Part shown: one piece after another, positions 56,993 to 64,000 of the stretch
Numbering within the stretch: position 1 is the first letter of the stretch
Layout of the letters: every line of letters begins with the position of its first letter
Assembly (NCBI RefSeq): GCF_001905005.1
Contig: NZ_LWKZ01000026.1
Location: forward strand, 447,852-511,851
Reading direction: 5' to 3'
DNA from: Streptomyces sp. CB02923
GTDB lineage: Bacteria > Actinomycetota > Actinomycetes > Streptomycetales > Streptomycetaceae
DNA: 64,000 bases
Position numbers and translations under genes: made by a program
Notes under the pieces: model-generated
The model's database searches: none
The model's input: only the letters and a program-made list of their open reading frames with translations
What the model was told of the DNA's origin: nothing

Positions 56993-58210
56993 TCAGCGGA
57001 GGTGTGCCCCGGCTCGCTCCGGAAGGGAGCGGACGGCCGTGGCCATGACGGCCAGGGCGGCCAGGGCGCACAGGCTGCCGACGGCGAACGCCGCACGTGG
57101 CCCCCACAGCTGGCTGACCGCTCCGGCGCCCAGCACGCCGAACGGATTCGTCCCCCAGGTGAAGAGGCGGTCCACGCTGACGCTCCGGCCACGGAGCCGG
57201 TCGGGGACCATGCTCTGGCGCAGGGAGACGGCTATCACCGTCCAGCAGGTGATCGCGTACACCGAGAGGCAGTACGCGCAGGCGATGACGTAGATGTTCC
57301 TCGTCGCGGCGATCCCGAGCCCCGACAGGGCGACGGCCACCGGGCCGCCGGTCAGGATCGCCCTGCGGCCGAGGGCCTCGGTGAGACGTGCCGCCGTCGT
57401 GCTGGCGGCCACGCCGCCCAGCGCGCCGACCGTCAGCAGCACCCCGTACAGGGCGGCCGGCAGGCGCAGTTCCTGCCGCACCAGGAGGATCAGCACGGCG
57501 AGCTGTCCCATGTAGACGGTGTTCACCAGCGTCGCCGCGGCAGTGAGCTTCAGCAGGACGCGATGCCGCAGCAGGTACCGGAGACACTCTCCGATCTCCC
57601 GCCGGACGTGTCCGGACCGCTGGGGCCGGGGCGGCGTCCGCCGTACCGTGCGGACCCGGCGCAGCAGCAGCGCCGAGCACAGGAAGGACACCGCGTCGAG
57701 CAGCAGCGGCACGCTTCTGCCCACCGCGAAGAGAAGCCCGCCGAGTGCCTGCCCGGCCAGGTCGCGGCCGATGGTCTGGGTGGCGTAGAGATGGCCGTTG
57801 GCCCGCTCCAGGCCGTTGCCGTCCACCAGTCCGGGCAGCAGGGCGTTGGCGGCGCAGTCGAAGAGCACCTCGCCGACGCCGAGGAGGAACGCCAGGGTCA
57901 CCAGTGGCCAGAAGGTGAGGTGGCCGGCGAGGAGGAGCACGATCGCCCCGAGGAGCACCAGGCTGCGCAGCAGATCCGCGAAGACCATGACGCGCTGCCG
58001 GTCGAGGCGGTCCACGTAGACCCCGGCGGGCAGGGCCACCAGCAGCCAGGACGCCGTTCCGGCCGCGGTCAGGACGGTCACCTGGAACGGACTGTCCAGG
58101 AGGGCGACGGCCAGCAGCGGCAGGGCGGCGAAGCGGACTCCGTCGCCGAGTGCCGAGACGGCCGAGGACTGCAGCAGCGCGCGGTAGCCGACCGCGGCGG
58201 CTCTTCCCAT
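56993..58210 (-). CDS. MFS exporter (MFS_3/enterobactin exporter-like)
   Basis: A 405-residue transporter with about 12 hydrophobic segments and the antiporter motif GVYVDRLDRQRVM after helix 2. It resembles small-molecule exporters of the MFS_3 group. Its ATG at 58210 overlaps the stop codon of the SDR gene (TGATG), so it is the last gene of a translation-coupled operon: phosphatase-TPR, SDR, exporter. It could export a product modified by the SDR enzyme. Confidence 0.85.
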   Translation of the reverse strand: MGRAAAVGYRALLQSSAVSALGDGVRFAALPLLAVALLDSPFQVTVLTAAGTASWLLVALPAGVYVDRLDRQRVMVFADLLRSLVLLGAIVLLLAGHLTFWPLVTLAFLLGVGEVLFDCAANALLPGLVDGNGLERANGHLYATQTIGRDLAGQALGGLLFAVGRSVPLLLDAVSFLCSALLLRRVRTVRRTPPRPQRSGHVRREIGECLRYLLRHRVLLKLTAAATLVNTVYMGQLAVLILLVRQELRLPAALYGVLLTVGALGGVAASTTAARLTEALGRRAILTGGPVAVALSGLGIAATRNIYVIACAYCLSVYAITCWTVIAVSLRQSMVPDRLRGRSVSVDRLFTWGTNPFGVLGAGAVSQLWGPRAAFAVGSLCALAALAVMATAVRSLPERAGAHLR

Positions 58211-58938
58211 CAAGGGGCCTGCCGTGCGGAGATGAGAGCGATCTCGACCAGGTGCACGTCGGGCGGCGCGGCGAGGACATGGCAGACCTGTGCGGCGACG
58301 TCGGCGGGATCGAGCCCCTGCTCCTGGTGCCAGCGGGCGGTCGTCTCCCGCACCTGCGGGTCGGTGATGTAGGCGCCGCGGTTGGTCAGCACCATGCCGG
58401 GCGAGAGCACGGTGACCCGGATGCCGCGGTCGTGCAGTTCGTCGCGGAGACCGTCGCTGATGGCGTGCACCGCGTGTTTCGTGCCCGCGTAGACGCCCGT
58501 CACCGCACCGGGCGTCCGCCGCCCGCTCATCGAACTGATGTTGATCAGCTGTCCGGACCCGCTCCGTGTCAGGAAGGGGATGGCGGCCTGGGACGCGGCG
58601 AGCAGCCCGAGGACGTTCAGTTCGACCATCTCCCGCCAGTCGGCGGGGCGGCCGTCGTGCACCGTGCCGAGCCGGAAGCTCCCGGCGTTGTTCACCAGGG
58701 CGTCGAGGCCGCCGAGCGCGTCGGCGGCGGCCTCGACCGCCCGCGGCACCGCGTCGGGGTCGCGGAGGTCCGCCGGGACGGGCCGGGCGCCGGTCTCCCG
58801 GGCGACCGCCCGGAGCCGCTCGCTGTCCCTGGCGAGGACGGCGACGTGCGCGCCCCGGTCCGTCAGGGCGCGGGCCGTCGCCTCGCCGATGCCGGCGGAA
58901 CCGCCGGTGATGAGGACCTTGCGCGCACTGAGCGCCAT
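58210..58938 (-). CDS. Short-chain dehydrogenase/reductase (SDR)
   Basis: A 242-residue classical SDR. The cofactor motif is ITGGSAGIGEATARAL, NNAG is in ALVNNAGS, the catalytic Ser lies in INISSMSG and YxxxK is YAGTKHAV. The residues after the second beta strand (ARDSERLR) suggest NADP. GGAGG precedes the ATG. It starts 20 bases after the phosphatase-TPR gene ends and overlaps the MFS start. The substrate is unknown. Confidence 0.9.
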   Translation of the reverse strand: MALSARKVLITGGSAGIGEATARALTDRGAHVAVLARDSERLRAVARETGARPVPADLRDPDAVPRAVEAAADALGGLDALVNNAGSFRLGTVHDGRPADWREMVELNVLGLLAASQAAIPFLTRSGSGQLINISSMSGRRTPGAVTGVYAGTKHAVHAISDGLRDELHDRGIRVTVLSPGMVLTNRGAYITDPQVRETTARWHQEQGLDPADVAAQVCHVLAAPPDVHLVEIALISARQAP

Positions 58939-58958
58939 GTTCGCCTCCGTACCGGCCG

Positions 58959-60500
58959 TCAGCGGACGCCGAGGCCCGCGAGAAGGTCGCGGGTCAGGCG
59001 CGTATGCGGGTGGTTCGGTCCCAGGACGCGGTCCCGGGCGCGCAGGACGTCCTGAACGATGGGCAGGGCGGCGTCCCGGTCGCCGCTCACCGCCGTCCAC
59101 CGGCCCAGTTCGTGCTGGGTCAGCAGGGTCCGGGGGTGGTGCGCGCCCTGGACTTCCTTCCGTACGGGCCACAGGTCGTGCAGCATGGCCAGCGCCTTGT
59201 CGGGCGCTCCCGCCTCGCCGACCCATTTGGCGTGTTCGTGGCGGGTCGTCAGCATGCTGATGTGCCGGGGGCCCAGGACCCGTTCCCGGCGGGGCACCAG
59301 TTCCTCGAACTGCTCGGCGGCCTTTTCGGCCTCGCCGGTTTCGCCGGTGCGGCGCGCGATTTCGTGCCGGGCGGTGAGCGTGTCCGCGTGTTCCGGCCCC
59401 TGGTGCTCCGTACGCGTTTCCAGGATTTCCCGGAATCGGGCCAAAGCGGTGGCGGGATCGCCTCCCTCGCCGATCCAGTAGGCGAGGCGGTGTTCGGTCA
59501 GCAGGGTGTCGGGGTGCGTCGGACCGAGGGCTCGCGCACGCATCGGGAGGAGTTCCCTGCTCAATTCGACGGCCAGGTCGAAGTCGCCCGACTCGCCCGT
59601 CCAATAGGAGATGTTCTGACGGCAGTGCAAAGTGCCCGGGTGGTCGGGTCCGGCCAGTCGCTCCCAGTCCGGGAGGTAGGCTTGAAAGGCACTCAGCGCC
59701 GTGCGGAAATGTCCGCCCTCGGCCAGCCAATGCGCGTGAATGTCCCTCGTCGTGAGGGTTTCCAGGTGTTCCGGGCCGTAAACGCGCTCGAATACGGGCA
59801 GCAACTCGCCGAGGGCCGAGGCGGCGAGATCCGGGCTCTCCTGTTCGCCGAGGCGGTCGGCCTCGTCCCGTTGCGCCGGCAGATTCCGTACATCGCGGAC
59901 CCGGGGCGCCGATGTCCGGTGTCCGGCCTCCCGCGGGGCGCCTTCCGGGACTCCCCCGTCTCCGGCCCGGGAGCGCACCCACTCGACCAGCCCCGGCATC
60001 GCGGCCTCGATCATCGAGAAGACCTCGGCGAAGTCCGCCTCCGTCCCGTAATAGGGGTCGGGCACCTGGTCCGCGCCGGACGCCGCGCCGCCGCACTCCG
60101 GCGAGAACGACCGCAGCAGCCGGATCCGTCGGGCCGGCTCCCCTGCTCCGCCGTCCCCCGCTTCGCCCCGCGCCGTTTCGAGCCGGGCCGTTTGGAGCCG
60201 CGCCGTTTCGAGCCGGGCTTCCAGTTCGGCGACGTGGCGGGAGTCCATGGCCACGAAGAGATCCGCGTCGAGGTCGCGTTCCCCCAGTTGAGCCGCCACG
60301 TGATGGACCGGGTATCCGCGTGCGGACAATACGCCGGCGGCCCGTTCGTCGATGCGCTTTCCGGTGTGCCAGGTCCCCACCCCGGCACTGGTGACGGAGA
60401 CGCGGTGCGCCATTCCGGCCCTGCTTAATTCCTCCTGAAACATCAGTGCCGCCATGGGAGAGCGACAGATATTCCCCGTACAGATGAAGGAGATATGCAT
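58959..60500 (-). CDS. Low-molecular-weight protein tyrosine phosphatase fused to a TPR domain
   Basis: A 513-residue two-part protein. Residues 1 to about 150 are a low-molecular-weight tyrosine phosphatase: the C(X)5R loop is FICTGNICRSP (Cys7, Arg13) and the general-acid segment DPYYGTEADFAEVF follows. A charged insert with LETARLQTARLETAR sits inside. From about 205 to the end are seven copies of a 42-residue tetratricopeptide-type repeat with the motif GPxHPxTLxTR, as in kinesin light chain/FDS-like TPRs. I do not know this fusion in described proteins. Leu25 is TTA, so bldA may control it. TATCGT lies seven bases before the ATG. It leads an operon with SDR and MFS genes. Confidence 0.8.
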   Translation of the reverse strand: MHISFICTGNICRSPMAALMFQEELSRAGMAHRVSVTSAGVGTWHTGKRIDERAAGVLSARGYPVHHVAAQLGERDLDADLFVAMDSRHVAELEARLETARLQTARLETARGEAGDGGAGEPARRIRLLRSFSPECGGAASGADQVPDPYYGTEADFAEVFSMIEAAMPGLVEWVRSRAGDGGVPEGAPREAGHRTSAPRVRDVRNLPAQRDEADRLGEQESPDLAASALGELLPVFERVYGPEHLETLTTRDIHAHWLAEGGHFRTALSAFQAYLPDWERLAGPDHPGTLHCRQNISYWTGESGDFDLAVELSRELLPMRARALGPTHPDTLLTEHRLAYWIGEGGDPATALARFREILETRTEHQGPEHADTLTARHEIARRTGETGEAEKAAEQFEELVPRRERVLGPRHISMLTTRHEHAKWVGEAGAPDKALAMLHDLWPVRKEVQGAHHPRTLLTQHELGRWTAVSGDRDAALPIVQDVLRARDRVLGPNHPHTRLTRDLLAGLGVR

Positions 60501-60688
60501 GATCGACACGATAGGCGACGGCGTCACGGGCGGACAAGGATCTTGCACGGGCGCATTTGCAGTGACGACGAAGTGTTCAATTGCGCACCTTTCCGGACAA
60601 CCGAAGGTGCGGCATGCCCGTTGCGGCGCGATATCGACCGCGATGGGCCGATGGGACGGGCGGCGCGGCCGGGTGGGTTCGACGGGCG

Positions 60689-61630
60689 TCAGTCGCCGTC
60701 GGCGATGAAGTCCGCTATCGCGGCAGCGACGGCTTCGGGCTGCTCGTCGGGGATGAAGTGTCCGGCGTCGGGCACGACAATTCGGGTGGTGTTGTCGGCC
60801 CATGGGCTGATGGAGGCGGCCATGTCCGGAATGGAGCCGTGGCTGCTGGAGATTCCGAGGACCGGCACCGTCAGGTGCCGCGACGTGAGCGCCTCGCGGT
60901 TCTTGCGCGCCGACTCCGCGGCGTCTCGGTAGTACGCGAGGGAAGCGCGCAGGCCGCCGTCGGCGGCGACGGCCGCCACGTAGTGGTCGATCTCGGCGTC
61001 GTCGAACGTATCGGGAGACAGCGCCTTCACCTTCAGGAACCAGCCGACGTACTCGCGTTCGCGGCCGGCGAGCAGCGTCTCGGGCAGATCGGGCACGAGG
61101 TGGAACGCGAAATGCCAGGTATTCCACGCGCGATCCGGGTCGGTGGGAATCGCCTCCGGGAGAGTGATACCGGGAATTCCGGCGTCGAGCAGAGCGACCC
61201 CGCGCAGGTGGCTCTCGAAGTTGAGGGCGAGGGAGAAAGCGACCCAGGCGCCGACGTCGTGGGCGACCAGGGAGTAGGTCGACACTCCGAGAGCCTGCAC
61301 GGCGGCATGGACGTGCGCGGCGACCGTGTGCGTGTCGTAGCCGCGCTCCGGACGCTCGGAGTGGCCCTGACCCGGCAGGTCGATCGCGATGACGCGGAAC
61401 CGGCGGGCGAGGCCGGGCATCACCTTTCGCCAGGCCCACCAGGTTTGCGGGAATCCGGCGAGCAGGACGACGGCCGGGCCGCTCGGCCGTCCGCCTTCGA
61501 CGGCATGAAGGCGGACGCCGTCCGCGTCGACCCAGCGGTGAGTGAATCCGGTCAGATCCTGCAGGGGCAGGTCGCGGACGGGGTTGCTTTCGCAGACATG
61601 AGGAGTGCTGGTTGTTGCCGGGCCGGTCAC
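60689..61630 (-). CDS. Alpha/beta hydrolase (epoxide hydrolase/haloalkane dehalogenase-like)
   Basis: A 313-residue alpha/beta hydrolase. The oxyanion region is LLAGFPQTWWAW, the nucleophile is the Asp in LVAHDVGAWVA and the His is in DAGHFIPDE. An Asp nucleophile is that of epoxide hydrolases and dehalogenases. A cap domain lies in the middle. GGAGAAT precedes the GTG at 61630. It is divergent from a TetR gene across a 24-bp dyad, so it is probably repressed until a ligand appears. Confidence 0.88.
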   Translation of the reverse strand: MTGPATTSTPHVCESNPVRDLPLQDLTGFTHRWVDADGVRLHAVEGGRPSGPAVVLLAGFPQTWWAWRKVMPGLARRFRVIAIDLPGQGHSERPERGYDTHTVAAHVHAAVQALGVSTYSLVAHDVGAWVAFSLALNFESHLRGVALLDAGIPGITLPEAIPTDPDRAWNTWHFAFHLVPDLPETLLAGREREYVGWFLKVKALSPDTFDDAEIDHYVAAVAADGGLRASLAYYRDAAESARKNREALTSRHLTVPVLGISSSHGSIPDMAASISPWADNTTRIVVPDAGHFIPDEQPEAVAAAIADFIADGD

Positions 61631-61717
61631 GGGGATTCTCCATCGGTGTCAGGTACGCGGTGTGCGGTGTGCGGTCGGAACGGTGTGGCTGGCCATGACC
61701 ACGATCGCAGGCTACAC

Positions 61718-61741
61718 ATCTTGAACTGATTAGTTCAAGAT
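61718..61741. promoter_or_regulatory. TetR operator between the hydrolase and TetR genes
   Basis: Perfect 10-base arms ATCTTGAACT (61718-61727) and AGTTCAAGAT (61732-61741) flank the 4-base centre GATT. The dyad contains TTGAAC and abuts TAGAAT, so it would cover the tetR promoter. Confidence 0.85.
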
Positions 61742-61795
61742 AGAATGGTGCGCGACACGGTCCGCACCATCGACGCACCGGCAAGGAAGTACCGC

Positions 61796-62383
61796 GTGGC
61801 AGGCAAGAAGCAGTTCGACATGGACACGGCGCTCGACGCCGCGATGATCCAGTTCTGGCGCGACGGCTACGCCGACACCTCATTGGACGATTTGTCGCGG
61901 GCAACCGGCCTGAACCGCAGTTCCATCTACTCCTCCCTCGGCGGCAAGGACACGCTCTTCCTGCGCTGCCTGGATCTCTACGCCGCGCGCTATGGCGAGA
62001 AGTACGACGCCGCCCTGTCGTGTGCAGCCTCGGAACCCGTTGCCGCTGTCCGTGCGTTCTTCGACGTCACCCTCCAGCGCATCGCCGATCCCGGACTACC
62101 TGATGGATGCCTGATCGCCCAGTCGGCCATGGCGATCCCGGTGCTGAGTCCGAGCATCGCGGCGCACGCCAAGCAGGCACTCGGCTTCCAGCGCCTGCGC
62201 CTGCGCACCGCGCTGAAGGCCGGCCGGCTGACCGACCAGGACGCCGAGGCCTTCGCCGTACACACGGCGGCTGTGAACCAGTCGCTCGCCGTCATGAGCA
62301 GGGCCGGGGCGAGCCCCGCGCAGCTCCTGGCCATCGTGGGCGTGACCGTGGACGCGCTGGCGCGGGCAGCTCAAAGGCGCTGA
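61796..62383 (+). CDS. TetR family regulator
   Basis: A 195-residue TetR protein with FWRDGYADTSLDDLSRATGLNRSSIYSSLGGKDTLF as the DNA-binding domain. The GTG at 61796 is chosen since AAGGAAG lies six bases upstream and the product starts VAGKKQFDMDTALDAAM, as relatives do; an ATG at 61745 overlaps the promoter. It probably represses itself and the divergent hydrolase through the dyad at 61718-61741. Confidence 0.88.
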   Translation: MAGKKQFDMDTALDAAMIQFWRDGYADTSLDDLSRATGLNRSSIYSSLGGKDTLFLRCLDLYAARYGEKYDAALSCAASEPVAAVRAFFDVTLQRIADPGLPDGCLIAQSAMAIPVLSPSIAAHAKQALGFQRLRLRTALKAGRLTDQDAEAFAVHTAAVNQSLAVMSRAGASPAQLLAIVGVTVDALARAAQRR

Positions 62384-62415
62384 CCCCACGTCAGCAACGA
62401 AGTTCGACCGCCGCC

Positions 62416-62838
62416 CTAAAACCGCTCCACGACCCGGAAACGCTCGGCGACGACCTGCGTGTCGTCGTCGGTGTGGAACTCCGGGTCGCCGAGCGCCTCG
62501 CGCATCTGCGGGCCGTGCCAGAAGCTCTCGTGGTCGGACCGCCAGGCGGCCACGGTCCGGTGGCCCTCGCCTTCGTCCACGGCGTGCGGCAGGTCCACAT
62601 CGGCCAGCCGCAGCACCCGTACTTCCGTCACTTCGATGACGGCGACGGTTCGGCCGCCGGAGTCGGGTACCCGGTAGCGGTCGCCGATGCGCGGCAGCGG
62701 GTCGCCCTCGTGCTCGTAGTCCGCCAGCAGGCCCGTCGTGGTGGTCTTGGCGCCACTGAGGACGGCGGCGACGAGCCGGTCCCGCAGCGGGCCCGGGTAG
62801 GCGAACTCGCAGGGCGGCAGGTCCTCGTGGGCAGGCAT
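62416..62838 (-). CDS. ASCH domain protein
   Basis: A 140-residue ASCH-fold protein. FAYPGPLRDRLVAAVLSGAKTTTTGL and GDRYRVPDSGGRTVAVIEVTEVRV are typical of the family (also called YqfB-like), which has roles in RNA binding and some in amidohydrolysis of modified cytidines. The ATG at 62838 is used, with AGGGTGAG upstream. It converges on the TetR gene with only about 30 bases between. Confidence 0.85.
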   Translation of the reverse strand: MPAHEDLPPCEFAYPGPLRDRLVAAVLSGAKTTTTGLLADYEHEGDPLPRIGDRYRVPDSGGRTVAVIEVTEVRVLRLADVDLPHAVDEGEGHRTVAAWRSDHESFWHGPQMREALGDPEFHTDDDTQVVAERFRVVERF

Positions 62839-62882
62839 ACGGCTCACCCTATGGGGGTGGTGGCGCGGCGTGCCCGCGCATT

Positions 62883-63281
62883 TCAGGGGCGGTCGTCCCG
62901 CCCGGCGGCGCGGGCCGTGTGCAGGGCCCAGGCGACCATGGGCAGTTGGAGCGGCAGGCGGCCGTAGGCGACGGCCCTGAGGGGCGCCGGGCGGTGTCGC
63001 CAGTCGCGGGCCATCTTGATGTTGGCGGGGAAGACGGCGGCGAACAGGCCGGCGGCGGCCAGCGCGCCGGCCCGGCGGGTGCGCGGCAGGGCGACCGCGG
63101 CGGCCACGGCGAGTTCCGCGGCGCCGCTGACGTACGTCCAGGTGCGCGGGGAGCCGGGCAGCGCGCGGGGCACGATCGCGTCGAACGGCTTGGGGGCGAG
63201 GAAGTGGAGCGCCCCCATGCCGCCGAGCATCCGGGCCATCGTCAGGGCGGAACGGTCGGCGGTGCGGTCGGCGGCTGCCAC
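62883..63281 (-). CDS. DoxX family small membrane protein
   Basis: A 132-residue protein with four hydrophobic segments and the DoxX-like layout (ALHFLAPKPFDAIVPRALPG, YVSGAAELAVAAAVALP, LFAAVFPANIKMA). DoxX proteins are membrane parts of oxidoreductase or stress modules. The GTG at 63281 is the start. It lies 42 bases downstream of the ABC exporter gene on the same strand. Confidence 0.85.
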   Translation of the reverse strand: MAAADRTADRSALTMARMLGGMGALHFLAPKPFDAIVPRALPGSPRTWTYVSGAAELAVAAAVALPRTRRAGALAAAGLFAAVFPANIKMARDWRHRPAPLRAVAYGRLPLQLPMVAWALHTARAAGRDDRP

Positions 63282-63322
63282 GGGGCGCTCCCAGGGTCGG
63301 TCCGGTGCGGTCGGGGCCGACC

Positions 63323-64000
63323 TTACCCGTGGGTCAGGTCGGCGGACAGGGGCTGATCACCGTTGGGGACGAGGTGTGCGTCACGCTTCACCAGGGCCGC
63401 GTAGCGGCCGCCTGCGGCGAGGAGTTCGCCGTGGGTGCCGCGTTCGGCGATCCGGCCCCCGTCGAGGACGACGATCTGGTCGGCGTCGCGGACGGTGGAC
63501 AGGCGGTGCGCGATGGTGATGGTGGTACGGCCCTTGGAGAGCGCGTCGATGGCCTGCTGCACCGCGTGTTCCGTACGGGTGTCCAGCGCGCTGGTGGCCT
63601 CGTCGAGGACGAGGACGGGCGGGTCGCGCAGGATCGTCCGGGCGATGGCCAGGCGCTGCTTCTCGCCGCCGGAGAAGCGGTGGCCGCGTTCGCCCACGAG
63701 GGTGTCGTAGCCGTCCGGGAGGCCGGCGATGTGGTCGTGGATCTGGGCCGCGCGGGCGGCGCGTTCGATGTCGTCGTCGGTGGCGTCCGGCTTGGCGAAG
63801 CGGAGGTTGTCGGCGACGGAGGCGTGGAAGAGGTACGTCTCCTGGGAGACCACGCCGACGGCGCGGGCCAGGGAGTCGAAGTCCAGGTCGCGGACGTCGG
63901 TGCCGTCCAGGGTGACCCGGCCCGCCGTCACGTCGTACAGCCGCGGCACCAGGTAGCTCAGGGTGCTCTTGCCGCTGCCGGTCGGCCCGACGACGGCCAG
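63323..64000 (-). CDS. ABC exporter, nucleotide-binding domain (partial, runs past window end)
   Basis: The C-terminal part of an ABC exporter half-transporter; its start lies beyond the window. Walker A GPTGSGKST is in the last bases, then the Q loop VVSQETYLFH, signature RFSGGEKQRLAIA, Walker B VLVLDEATSALD and the switch His in TIAHRLSTV. This is the layout of MsbA/lipid A or multidrug-type exporters, with the membrane domain upstream. The tail HLVPNGDQPLSAD is ordinary. Confidence 0.92.
   Translation of the reverse strand: MAVVGPTGSGKSTLSYLVPRLYDVTAGRVTLDGTDVRDLDFDSLARAVGVVSQETYLFHASVADNLRFAKPDATDDDIERAARAAQIHDHIAGLPDGYDTLVGERGHRFSGGEKQRLAIARTILRDPPVLVLDEATSALDTRTEHAVQQAIDALSKGRTTITIAHRLSTVRDADQIVVLDGGRIAERGTHGELLAAGGRYAALVKRDAHLVPNGDQPLSADLTHG

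Noticed and set aside
60501..61904. N-terminal extension of the phosphatase frame to 981 residues
   Set aside because: The extension is antisense-like, overlaps the alpha/beta hydrolase gene on the same strand in another frame, and the phosphatase fold starts at MHISFICTG.

Overview
The window reads as chromosomal DNA of a Streptomyces or close relative. It has very high GC, strong G/C in third codon positions, many GTG and a few TTG starts, leaderless-looking promoters, and typical actinobacterial families: a DUF2510 protein, a SigE-type sigma factor, separate LigD polymerase and ligase genes, YeeE/YedE and Ssu sulfur uptake with tiny cysteine-containing leader ORFs, LutABC, and two FUSC proteins. 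I see no rRNA, tRNA, CRISPR array, transposase or phage module. Nearly all genes are single or short operons of metabolic, transport and regulatory type, as in Streptomyces accessory or arm regions.

Layout. 1-9.9 kb: an old-yellow-enzyme flavin oxidoreductase with a doubled operator, a VOC protein, a small stress membrane protein behind a SigB-like promoter, a BNR-repeat protein, uracil-DNA glycosylase, a DUF2510/LURP-one protein, a BadF-type kinase, a degenerate CbiX-like protein and a lactonase. 10-15 kb: a FUSC protein with a probable attenuator, a cysteine leader ORF plus YeeE/YedE transporter, an Lrp/AsnC regulator and a HAD phosphatase. 15.2-19.7 kb: a secreted PIN-domain protein with a repeat tail, a virginiamycin B lyase-like propeller, a sigma factor with its membrane partner, and the LigD polymerase. 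19.8-30.7 kb: ATP-dependent ligase; MarR regulator divergent from an enolase across three evenly spaced operators; a frameshifted pseudogene; a second FUSC protein; a DedA-like protein with an out-of-stop repeat tail; MBL hydrolase, TetR and an FAD amine oxidase sharing an operator; YjbQ. 30.9-36.7 kb: cysteine leader ORF, ssuCBAD-type sulfonate operon, and a flavin monooxygenase. 36.8-46.4 kb: small secreted protein, GNAT, two hydrolases (one alpha/beta, one amidase), HEAT-like protein, LysE exporter, LysR, Ddl, secreted HtaA-like and DUF4142 proteins. 46.5-55.3 kb: DUF1996 two-gene operon, a TTA-containing O-methyltransferase, an MHS transporter divergent from lutABC, and a lipoprotein. 55.7-64 kb: SGNH hydrolase; a leftward operon of tyrosine phosphatase-TPR fusion, SDR and MFS exporter; an alpha/beta hydrolase divergent from TetR across a long dyad; ASCH and DoxX proteins; and the end of an ABC exporter.

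Themes. (1) Sulfur: two 27-codon cysteine-containing leader ORFs each precede a sulfur-uptake gene set, implying cysteine-responsive attenuation at both. (2) Local regulation: several divergent regulator/target pairs have clear symmetric operators. (3) Tandem repeats: about twenty short arrays (7-20 base units) occur, many beginning at or just past a stop codon and often filling gaps between convergent genes, where other gaps hold clean hairpin terminators. (4) Development: two genes carry the rare TTA codon (O-methyltransferase and phosphatase-TPR fusion), suggesting bldA-linked expression. The phosphatase-TPR/SDR/MFS operon and the secreted PIN protein look the least like described systems.
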